Assembly: GCA_022614795.1 (NCBI GenBank)
Contig: JAKEHX010000625.1
Span: 1 to 13,714, forward strand
Reading direction: 5' to 3'
From: Planctomycetaceae bacterium
GTDB taxonomy: Bacteria; Planctomycetota; Planctomycetia; Pirellulales; Pirellulaceae
Length of the DNA stretch: 13,714 bases
Shown: positions 5,382-11,545 of the stretch, piece after piece
Position numbering within the stretch: the first letter of the stretch is position 1
How the letters are laid out: each line of letters begins with the position of its first letter
Notes under the pieces: generated by a model
What the model was told of the DNA's origin: nothing
What the model saw: only the letters and a program-made list of their open reading frames with translations
Database searches by the model: none
Program-made: the position numbers and the translations under genes

Positions 5382-6506
5382 ATGCCCGCACCGTTTTCCC
5401 AGGCCAATCCCGTCAAGATCGCGATCGTCGGCGCTGGGGCCGTCAGCGATTACCACCACGTGCCGGCGATCAAGCTCGATCCGCGGGCCGTTCTGGCGGG
5501 TGTTTGCGACGCCAGCCAGGAGCTGCTCGACAAGCGCCGCAAAGACTGGGGGTGCGACAATGTCACGACCGATTTCGAGCGGATCTGTGCCGACCCGGGC
5601 GTCGATGCGGTGATCATCGCCACGCCGAACTTCACGCACAAGGCGATTACGCTGTCCGCCGCCAAGCATGGCAAGCACGTCATGTGCGAGAAGCCGCTGG
5701 GTCTCGACGCGGGCGAAGTGCGGGCGATGTACCACGCTTGCCGCGACCGGAAGCTGGTGCACATGACGGCGTTCACCTATCGCTTTGCGCCGTCGATGCG
5801 CTACTTGCGACATTTGTGCAAGAGCGGGGCCTTGGGCGCGCTGCGACACTTCCGCAGCCAGCGCTTTCTCGACTGGCCGGAGACGAGCTGGGGCTGGCGG
5901 CAGTATAAAAAGACGGCCGGTGCCGGCGACCTCTTCGACATGACGATTCACCGGATTGACTTTGCAATCGATCTGCTGGGGCCGCTCAAAACGCTATGTG
6001 GGGCGACGGCCCGCTTCATTCCGCGGACCAAGACCACCGACGGCCGCGATTGTCCTCCCAGCGAGGTCGATGATTGGTCCAGCCTGATCGGCGAATTCAC
6101 GAGCGGGGCGACCGGCGTCTGGGAAGGGACGACGCTCGCCAAAGGCTACGGCCTGGCGGGCTTCGGACACGAATGGGCCGAGATCAACGGCTCGCTCCAG
6201 ACGGGCGTCTATCGCCTGCACATGCCCAACCAGATCATGCTCGGCAAAACGGGGCAGGACCTGGCCGCGGTTGATGTGCCGGCTGAATTCCTCAAGCCGG
6301 CGGGGAGCCCCCGCGATCCGAGCACGGGCGAGCCGGCGACCGTGTTCCGCTACGACCTCGTCTGGGAGTTCGTCAGCGCGATCTGCGAGGGTCGAGACGC
6401 CGTGCCGAGCTTCTTCGACGGGCTGCGGGCGCAGATTGTGGCCGATTCGGTCCTTCAGTCGCACCAAGAGCGGCGATGGGTGGATATTCCGGACGAACCG
6501 CGGTGA
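5382..6506 (+). CDS. Gfo/Idh/MocA-family NAD(P)-dependent oxidoreductase
   Basis: The 374-aa cytoplasmic enzyme should oxidise or reduce a sugar, inositol or related polyol; the substrate cannot be read from sequence. The N-terminal Rossmann domain has IAIVGAGAVSDYHH (13-26), then VIIATPNFTHKA (78-88) and the CEKPLG motif with Lys104. The C-terminal domain has GDLFDMTIHRIDFAIDLLG (182-200), where D186 and H190 match the conserved family pair. Length fits the family (330-400). ATG 5382 is preferred over an in-frame TTG at 5367 because the family start lies close to the Rossmann strand and TTG lies in the heptad repeat; neither has a good SD. Its stop overlaps the GTG start of the acetyltransferase gene (GTGA at 6503-6506), so the two are probably translationally coupled. 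Confidence 0.9.
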   Translation: MPAPFSQANPVKIAIVGAGAVSDYHHVPAIKLDPRAVLAGVCDASQELLDKRRKDWGCDNVTTDFERICADPGVDAVIIATPNFTHKAITLSAAKHGKHVMCEKPLGLDAGEVRAMYHACRDRKLVHMTAFTYRFAPSMRYLRHLCKSGALGALRHFRSQRFLDWPETSWGWRQYKKTAGAGDLFDMTIHRIDFAIDLLGPLKTLCGATARFIPRTKTTDGRDCPPSEVDDWSSLIGEFTSGATGVWEGTTLAKGYGLAGFGHEWAEINGSLQTGVYRLHMPNQIMLGKTGQDLAAVDVPAEFLKPAGSPRDPSTGEPATVFRYDLVWEFVSAICEGRDAVPSFFDGLRAQIVADSVLQSHQERRWVDIPDEPR

Positions 6507-7063
6507 AACGCACGAGAGTTGTGTCGCCAATTCAAACCCCGCGCCTTGATCTCGTCTCGCTGAGCCCCGACTTCATCCGGGCTTCGCTGGCGGGCGACTT
6601 GCCCCAGGCCGAGCGGCTGCTGGGGGCGACGCTGCCGGCGGATTGGCCCGATAGTGCCCATTTGCTGCAATTGCGCCTCAAGCAAATGGAAGAGGATTCA
6701 GCGTACGAGGCCTGGTCGCTGCGCGCGATGGTGCTCCGCGCCGAGCGCGTGATGGTCGGGCACATCGGCTTTCACACCAAACCGGCAGCCGAGTACCTTC
6801 AGCCCTATTCGCCAAATGCGGTGGAATTCGGCTACACTGTCTTTCCGCCATTTCGCCGGCGTGGCTATGCCCGCGAGGCGTCGCTCGCTGTGATGGACTG
6901 GGCCGCGCGCGTCCACGGCCAGCGCACGTTCGTCGTTTCGATCAGCCCCGACAACGTCGCCTCGCAAGCGCTCGCCGCTCAGCTTGGATTCATCCGGATC
7001 GGCTCGCACATCGACGAGGTCGATGGACTGGAGGAGATTCTGGAGCTAAAGCTCGACCGCTAA
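6503..7063 (+). CDS. GNAT-family N-acetyltransferase (RimJ/RimL-like)
   Basis: The 186-aa protein should transfer an acetyl group from acetyl-CoA to an amine; the substrate is unknown. After the N-terminal strand TPRLDLVSLSPDFI (12-25) it shows VGHIGFH (85-91), EFGYTVFPPFRRRGYAREAS (108-127) with the acetyl-CoA pyrophosphate loop RRRGYA, and SPDNVASQALAAQLGF (148-163), the usual helix before the final strands. Length fits RimJ/L-like enzymes. GTG 6503 was chosen because it overlaps the upstream TGA as GTGA; an ATG at 6476 in the same frame would add nine residues and overlap the upstream gene by 31 bp. It ends 31 bp from the convergent TPR gene with no visible terminator between. Confidence 0.85.
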   Translation: MKRTRVVSPIQTPRLDLVSLSPDFIRASLAGDLPQAERLLGATLPADWPDSAHLLQLRLKQMEEDSAYEAWSLRAMVLRAERVMVGHIGFHTKPAAEYLQPYSPNAVEFGYTVFPPFRRRGYAREASLAVMDWAARVHGQRTFVVSISPDNVASQALAAQLGFIRIGSHIDEVDGLEEILELKLDR

Positions 7064-7094
7064 TGCGGGGTGTTCGCGAGCCTGCCATCCGCGG

Positions 7095-8207
7095 CTATTG
7101 CAGCCTGTGCGGTTGGCGGTCGCGATAGCGGGCCAGTCGCGACTGCAAGGCTTCGTCCACGCTGTCGGGGGCGATTTGGATCGCCTTTTCCAGCGTCGCC
7201 TGTGCTTGGCCGTAGCGGCCCGCATTGGCCTGGGCCGCGGCCAGGGCGTCCAGATAGGTCCAGTCGCTTTCGCCATCCAGGGCGATTGCCTTTTCAGCCG
7301 ACGCAAGAGCCAGGTCGCGGTCGCGGAAGTGCTCGTCGGGGCAAGTCGCCAAGAGCCACGCCACGCCGCGATAAGCACGGCCCAGCTTGGCATCGAGCTT
7401 GATCGCCTCCCGATAGTCTTCCCCCGCCTGGTTCCAGCGGCCGGCGGCGCAGTGCACATCGCCGCGCCCGGCAAATGCGGCCGCACTTTCGGGCGAATAT
7501 CGCAGGGCCAGTTCCACGTCGGCCAGCGCCTCGGCCAATTGCCCGGCTCTGACTAGCGAGTTTCCCCGGCCGAGCAAGGCGCCTACGTCGTCGGCCTTCG
7601 CCTTGAGCACTTCGTTATAGTCTTCGATCGCGGCCTGCCATTTTCCTTGCTGGGCGCGAATCTCGGCCCGGTTGAACCGCGAATTGGCGAACTGCGGATT
7701 GAGCTTCAGCACCTGGTCGAAATCGGCCAGTGCCTCCTCGACCTTGCCGTGCAGCGCCAGGCTCACGCCCCGGTTGTGAATCGCCTTCCACTTCGCCGGG
7801 TCGTGGGCGACGGCCGCGTGAAAATCGTCGAGGGCCAGCGCGTCGAGTTCGTTGGCCTGCCTCTGCGCGCCCCGATTGAAGAGGTCCGCCGCCTGATCGG
7901 CATAGACTTCGCCGCGGCGGTTGAAGGCCCAGGCCGCAAGCTGATGGGCGTACTTGCGAATCTTCTCGGGCGGGTCGGCGGCCAGCGCCCGCTCGCAAAC
8001 CTCGATGACCTGGCCGAAGTCGTCCGGCGACTGGGCGTCCTTCGTCCGCTCGTAAGTCTCGGTCAGAATCTTCGCAGCCGTGGCCGCGTCGATCTTCTCG
8101 CCGCGGGGCTGGTCCGCTTTGGTCCTGGCCGGCGTCGGCTCCGAATCCTGGCCGCTGGCCAAAACGGTCACGAATAGCAGGGCCATGGCCCCAGTGGTGC
8201 GCAACAT
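7095..8207 (-). CDS. Secreted tetratricopeptide-repeat protein
   Basis: The 370-aa exported protein begins with a signal peptide (MLRTTGAMALLFVTVLASGQ, about 1-20) and probably acts in the periplasm as a scaffold. At least five TPR units are visible (about 140-172, 174-206, 208-240, 242-274, 315-348), with the G-x-x-A-F/Y-x-x-A-L-x-L-x-P pattern, for example GKVEEALADFDQVLKLNPQ. The C-terminal part AWLLATCPDEHFRDRDLALA, followed by DWTYLDALAAAQANAGRY and RLARYRDRQPHR, resembles an ending I associate with planctomycete TPR proteins. ATG 8207 is supported by GGGAGGT 5-6 nt upstream and by the signal peptide; the frame stays open to 8309 without purpose. A CATAAT box lies about 40 nt upstream but lacks a good -35. 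No partner is evident from context. Confidence 0.85.
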   Translation of the reverse strand: MLRTTGAMALLFVTVLASGQDSEPTPARTKADQPRGEKIDAATAAKILTETYERTKDAQSPDDFGQVIEVCERALAADPPEKIRKYAHQLAAWAFNRRGEVYADQAADLFNRGAQRQANELDALALDDFHAAVAHDPAKWKAIHNRGVSLALHGKVEEALADFDQVLKLNPQFANSRFNRAEIRAQQGKWQAAIEDYNEVLKAKADDVGALLGRGNSLVRAGQLAEALADVELALRYSPESAAAFAGRGDVHCAAGRWNQAGEDYREAIKLDAKLGRAYRGVAWLLATCPDEHFRDRDLALASAEKAIALDGESDWTYLDALAAAQANAGRYGQAQATLEKAIQIAPDSVDEALQSRLARYRDRQPHRLQ

Positions 8208-8398
8208 GTCCGACCTCCCTGATCGACCGCGGGATGGCGGGATTATGCAATTGCGCGGCAAATTGGGGAAAGGCCAACTGAAATTTGCGCGCTGACGGCG
8301 CCGACCCAATCGTTGTTGCTATAAACCGTTGTCCGCAAATGACTTAGCGGCGCTCCGAATGGAACGGGGGCGCTCGCAGCCAAATCCTGCGTGTGCCG

Positions 8399-8938
8399 TT
8401 ACAGACCGAAATCCCGGATCGACAGCAGCGTCTGAAGCTTGTAGCCCTTGGCCGCCAGCGTCGCCTGGCCCCCTTCCAGCCGGTCGATGATCGCCATGAC
8501 GCCGCGGACTTTCAGGCCGAAGGCTTCGGCCTTTTCGATCGCGGCCAGCGAGCTGCCGCCGGTGGTGACGACATCTTCGACGATGATCGCCGATTCGCCC
8601 GGCAGGACCGGCCCTTCGACGTCGCGCCCCGTGCCGTGCTGCTTGGCCTCCTTGCGGACGATAAAGCCCTTGAGCCGCCGGCCGGTGCGTCCGGCGACGG
8701 TGATCAGGGCCCCGGTGATCGGATCGGCGCCGATCGCCATGCCGCCGACCGCGTCGGGCAGGTCCGCGCCGATCAGCTCGAGCATTCCATCGGCGATCAG
8801 GTTGGCCCCGGCCGAGTCGAGCGTGATCTTGCGGCAGTCGAGGTAGTATTTCGACTTCTTCCCCGAGGCGAGCGTGAAGTCGCCCAATTGGAGGGCCAGG
8901 CGGCGGACGAGTTCGATCAGGGCGGCGCGGTCGTACAT
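8399..8938 (-). CDS. pyrE: Orotate phosphoribosyltransferase
   Basis: The 179-aa cytoplasmic enzyme joins orotate to PRPP to make orotidine 5'-monophosphate in pyrimidine synthesis. It shows FTLASGKKSKYYLDCRKITL (21-40), the catalytic basic loop VRKEAKQHG (94-102; in this family it carries the flexible-loop lysines) and the PRPP-binding signature IIVEDVVTTGGSS (118-130). Length is a little below E. coli PyrE (213) but usual for the short bacterial and archaeal branch. ATG 8938 gives the expected N-terminus; no SD is visible. It stands alone, with no pyrF or carbamoyl-phosphate genes beside it. A paired heptad array occupies the leader (8974-9080), starting about 35 nt before the ATG, and would be in the 5' UTR if transcription starts beyond it. 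Confidence 0.93.
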   Translation of the reverse strand: MYDRAALIELVRRLALQLGDFTLASGKKSKYYLDCRKITLDSAGANLIADGMLELIGADLPDAVGGMAIGADPITGALITVAGRTGRRLKGFIVRKEAKQHGTGRDVEGPVLPGESAIIVEDVVTTGGSSLAAIEKAEAFGLKVRGVMAIIDRLEGGQATLAAKGYKLQTLLSIRDFGL

Positions 8939-8973
8939 GGAGCGAGTTCAATTCACTTTGAAATTGCACTTCT

Positions 8974-9080
8974 CAATTTGCAATGATCAATATGATCAAT
9001 TTGCAATTTGCAATCGGACCACCAGTCGAAGTCGGGCTGCGGACGATTGCAAATTGTTCATTGAACATTGCAAATTGAAA
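8974..9080. repeat. Inverted pair of degenerate heptad arrays upstream of pyrE
   Basis: On the plus strand CAAT cores recur at 8974, 8981, 8988, 8997, 9004 and 9011 (7-nt steps with one 9-nt step). After a 27-nt loop, ATTG cores recur at 9046, 9053, 9060, 9067 and 9074, all 7 apart. The inner 13 bp are a perfect inverted repeat (CAATTTGCAATCG at 9004-9016 against 9044-9056). Weaker relatives extend to about 8950 and 9130. The block fills the pyrE upstream spacer. Confidence 0.85.
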
Positions 9081-9151
9081 AGTGGTGCTTTGAAGGCAAA
9101 TTGTCCAATAGGAATTGGAGATTGCAAAGTGGCCGCAGGTAAATAGTCCTG

Positions 9152-10045
9152 CTACGGCACCGCTGCTCGCGCTCGCTCGGCCAGATAGCGCTGGTTCGCG
9201 ATTAACGGCGCGTAATGCGGGTCGATCGCCAATCCGCGGCTGACCAGCGCCGCTGCCGCCGCCGGCTGGTCCTGCTCGGCCAGCGCCAGGGCCCAGTTAT
9301 TCAGACCGGCGAGCAGGTTCGCTTGTGCATCGGCGTCGAGCGGATCGAGCTGGCTGGCCCGCCGCAAACTGGCAATGCCCGCCTCGAACTCGCGCCGCTG
9401 GAGCTGCTCGACGCCCCGGTTGTAGTAGAACTTCGCGACAAGCTGAACCGGCGAAAGCACACGTAGCTGAAGTCGCCCGACTTCAGGAGATTTCGACTGA
9501 GCTCTGGCGAGTTCAGCTACGGAAGCGCCGTTTGGCCGCGATGCAGGCTCGATCCGCAGGCCGCTATCACGGAGGCGGCAGTAGACGTGCCCGGGTTGCG
9601 ACCAGTATTCGACGGGAATCCTGGCCCGCTCGCACAGCTCCCCAAAGAGCACGCTCGCCGACAGGCAGTTAAAATCGCCCGTGGCCACGACGCAGGAGAG
9701 GCTGGTGGCCCCTTTGCTATAACTGCCTGTGAGCACCCGGGCGTGCAGGCGTGTCAGCAGTTCTAGTGCACGCTCGTCGGCCGTTCCCGTCAGAGGGCCG
9801 CAGGCGAGCACGCCCTCGATCGCCGTCGCCAGCAGACGCCGCTGGTGGTCCAGCTCGTCCGCATCGCTTACGCCCCCCGCGATCAGGCACGCCGAGAGCA
9901 AATCGAACTGGCCGAGCTCGCCGTCCTTGACATCCGCCATCAGCCGCTGTGCGAGCAGGGTGGTCGTGTCCGAGGCGATCGACCGCGCAGCAGCAAGCAC
10001 GGCAATTACGAGCGCCAGGCCAATCGTGCAAAGCAACCGCGGCAT
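9152..10045 (-). CDS. Secreted transglutaminase-like (SirB1-type) protein with C-terminal TPRs and an in-frame palindromic insertion
   Basis: The 297-aa protein has a signal sequence (MPRLLCTIGLALVIAVLAAA, 1-20). The middle domain shows GDFNCLSASVLFGELCERAR (123-142) and GHVYCRL (152-158) followed by LRIEP, giving a Cys127-His153-Glu166 triad as in transglutaminase-like or SirB1 domains. LSPVQLVAKFYYNRGVEQLQ (198-217) opens a TPR region with repeats at about 203-235 and 249-276. Between the domains, residues 175-196 (AELARAQSKSPEVGRLQLR within it) are encoded by a 63-bp palindromic repeat. ATG 10045 fits the signal peptide; a TTG at 10102 in frame is less likely, and no purine SD is visible. 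Substrate and partner are unknown. Both domains are common in planctomycete secreted proteins as I recall them. It is divergent from the lipoprotein pair. Confidence 0.75.
   Translation of the reverse strand: MPRLLCTIGLALVIAVLAAARSIASDTTTLLAQRLMADVKDGELGQFDLLSACLIAGGVSDADELDHQRRLLATAIEGVLACGPLTGTADERALELLTRLHARVLTGSYSKGATSLSCVVATGDFNCLSASVLFGELCERARIPVEYWSQPGHVYCRLRDSGLRIEPASRPNGASVAELARAQSKSPEVGRLQLRVLSPVQLVAKFYYNRGVEQLQRREFEAGIASLRRASQLDPLDADAQANLLAGLNNWALALAEQDQPAAAAALVSRGLAIDPHYAPLIANQRYLAERARAAVP
9460..9522. repeat. 63-bp palindromic element, family 1, inside a coding sequence
   Basis: The same element as at 2601-2663: identical outer ends CACGTAGCTGAAGTCGCC and TTCAGCTACGG, equal length of 63 bp, and differences mostly in the centre. 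It has an internal perfect hairpin, CTGAAGTCG-CC-CGACTTCAG as written on the plus strand apart from the two-base loop. Being a multiple of three and stop-free in this frame, it keeps the host reading frame open. Confidence 0.85.
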
Positions 10046-10187
10046 GGTAGAGGGGAGACAGAGACTGGGTTGGTCACCCAAATCTACGTCGCGAATTGAC
10101 AACAGGCGTCTACCGGGCCAGTCGGCCTAATCGGCTTGGCCCTGCTGCGACGATGGTAACGAATGAACCGACGGGGCGTGGCTGCGA

Positions 10188-10217
10188 TTCACCCCCTCGG
10201 GCCTCGGCGGATAGAAT
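10188..10217 (+). promoter_or_regulatory. Possible promoter of the lipoprotein pair
   Basis: TTCACC, an 18-nt spacer and TAGAAT stand just before the GTG start at 10224. The -10 box ends only 6 nt from the start codon, so the transcript would be almost leaderless. The match is weak; a lone TTGACA at 10095-10100 has no -10 partner at the right distance. Confidence 0.2.
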
Positions 10218-10223
10218 AAAGCT

Positions 10224-10781
10224 GTGAATTCCCCCGCTGTCCGACTTCCGACGCTCGCCTGCTTGCTAGCGGCCGCCGCCCTTGCCGGCTGCGGTCCTGC
10301 GGCGGTCGAGTTGCCTGTGGCAGCAACATCTGCCGCGACGAACACTGTCGCGGGCGAGCCGGTGAAAGAACCAGCCGACAAAGCTCTGGAAAACGCCAGC
10401 CTGCGGACAATCTACTGGGAGGAGATCGACCTGCCGCTCGGTCCTGAAGCGAAGTTCGCGCCCTGGATGCTGACGACCGCCCTGCGGGACCTCGACGGCC
10501 GGAGGGTGCGGATCGTAGGCTACATGTACGGTGACCTGTTTCAGCCCACGAACATCCGCGAGTTCAAGCTGGTCCGCCACGCCGATTGCCAGTTCGGTGC
10601 GGCAGGCCATCCCGGGCACTTGATTTTCATCGAACTGACCGATTCCCTGCGAACGTCGTTCACCACCGAGCCGGTCGCCGTCGAAGGGACCTTTCACATC
10701 CGGCCCTTCACCGGACCCGACGGGCGGACCTGGGCCCTCTACCACATGGACGTGACCAAGATCGAGCGAGCCGAATCATGA
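10224..10781 (+). CDS. DUF3299-like lipoprotein, first of a tandem pair
   Basis: The 185-aa protein has a lipoprotein signal peptide with lipobox LAGC (Cys23), then a short Ala/Pro/Val-rich linker. The domain (about 75-180) includes LRDLDGRRVRIVGYMYG and FKLVRHADCQFGAAGHPGHL, then VAVEGTFHIRPFTGPDGRTW. The DLDG-x-RVRI-x-GY start and the EFKLV...C pattern resemble DUF3299 (a small beta-barrel-like family, function unknown), and the single Cys in DCQFG is shared with the next gene. GTG 10224 is the start; the frame before it does not give a signal peptide. Its stop overlaps the next start as ATGA (10778-10781). It probably sits on the periplasmic side of a membrane. The family name is a judgement by motif, without a search. 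Confidence 0.65.
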   Translation: MNSPAVRLPTLACLLAAAALAGCGPAAVELPVAATSAATNTVAGEPVKEPADKALENASLRTIYWEEIDLPLGPEAKFAPWMLTTALRDLDGRRVRIVGYMYGDLFQPTNIREFKLVRHADCQFGAAGHPGHLIFIELTDSLRTSFTTEPVAVEGTFHIRPFTGPDGRTWALYHMDVTKIERAES

Positions 10782-11437
10782 GCATACGCTTGGGATTGTT
10801 AGCACTGGGGCTGATGTCGCTCGCAGCGGCCCTGCTGGCCGGATGCCATCACGAGTCGGCCGCCAGTTCCCCATCGGCCCCCGTTGCCGCGGCTCCGCTG
10901 GCGGCGTCACACACGCCGGACTTGCCAGCGGAGAATTTGCAGCCCGCTGCCGCGGCTGACACTGAACAAGTCACGGCGGCGGGAGAGGCCCCCTCGCGTC
11001 CCCCGCCCAAGGACCCGGCCAGCACGCGGGCCCCCGCCGACCGCACTCCCACCCGCCCCGGCGACGCTCAGAAGGTCACGTTCGACGATCTGAACCTCGG
11101 CATGTCGCAGGATATGGTCTTCCGGCCGTTTTTGCTCACCGATCGCGTCAAGGAGCTTGACGGCGCCCGCGTGCGCATCACTGGATTCATTCACGCGGCC
11201 GCTGCGAGCTCCAAGCGGATCGAGAAATTCGTCCTGCTCAAGAACACGGAATGCAAGTTCGGAGCGGGAGGCCAGGCCGATCACCTGGCGATGGTCTATC
11301 TCACCAAGGGCCAGACCACAAACTATCAGCTCGAAGCGATCAAGGTCGAAGGGACGCTCGTCGTCAAGCCGTACGAGGGGACCGACGGCAATACGTGGTC
11401 GGTCTATGACTTGACCGACGCCAAGGTGGTGCCGTAA
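10778..11437 (+). CDS. DUF3299-like lipoprotein, second of a tandem pair
   Basis: The 219-aa protein begins MSIRLGLLALGLMSLAAALL and the lipobox LAGC puts the lipidated cysteine at 23. Residues 24-100 are a long Ala/Pro/Thr-rich linker. The domain (about 105-219) repeats the layout of the first gene: VKELDGARVRITGFIH, FVLLKNTECKFGAGGQADHL and IKVEGTLVVKPYEGTDGNTW. The conserved ECKFG cysteine and GG-x-x-DHL/GHL block are shared, so the genes are diverged duplicates. ATG 10778 overlaps the upstream stop (ATGA), which implies translational coupling; the open frame reaching back to 10586 lies inside the first gene. A half-palindrome starts at the base after its stop codon. Function is unknown; two envelope copies in one operon suggest a shared complex. 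Confidence 0.7.
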   Translation: MSIRLGLLALGLMSLAAALLAGCHHESAASSPSAPVAAAPLAASHTPDLPAENLQPAAAADTEQVTAAGEAPSRPPPKDPASTRAPADRTPTRPGDAQKVTFDDLNLGMSQDMVFRPFLLTDRVKELDGARVRITGFIHAAAASSKRIEKFVLLKNTECKFGAGGQADHLAMVYLTKGQTTNYQLEAIKVEGTLVVKPYEGTDGNTWSVYDLTDAKVVP

Positions 11438-11467
11438 GTAGTAGGCACACTCCGTGTGCCGTCTGGC
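11438..11467 (+). repeat. Half copy of the GTAGTAGGCACACTCC palindromic element
   Basis: These thirty bases are identical to 3964-3993, the left arm of the full element, but the right arm is missing and is replaced by an unrelated hairpin. Like the full copy, it abuts the stop codon of a plus-strand gene, here with no gap. Confidence 0.75.
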
Positions 11468-11476
11468 AGATCGCAA

Positions 11477-11492
11477 GCGTCGCAAGCGACGC
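11477..11492. repeat. Perfect short hairpin between convergent genes
   Basis: GCGTCGC-AA-GCGACGC is a perfect 7-bp stem with a 2-nt loop, preceded by another CGCAAGCG unit. It lies between the convergent lipoprotein and nadB genes, where a bidirectional terminator would be expected, but no T-run follows on either strand. Confidence 0.5.
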
Positions 11493-11504
11493 GGCGAAAT
11501 AAGA

Positions 11505-11539
11505 CTGTCCCCTGTCCCCTGTTCCTTGTCTCCTGCTCC
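11505..11539 (-). repeat. Single heptad array at the nadB 3' end
   Basis: Five in-register 7-mers are seen on the plus strand: CTGTCCC twice, then CTGTTCC, TTGTCTC and CTGCTCC. It starts 6 nt after the nadB stop in the direction of nadB transcription, where it reads as purine-rich GGGGACA-like units. No inverted partner is visible, unlike the other arrays. Confidence 0.7.
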
Positions 11540-11545
11540 CTTTGC

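Noticed and set aside
6476..6502. ATG 6476 as start of the acetyltransferase gene
   Set aside because: It would overlap the upstream gene by 31 bp, whereas GTG 6503 gives the classic GTGA coupling and a normal N-terminus.
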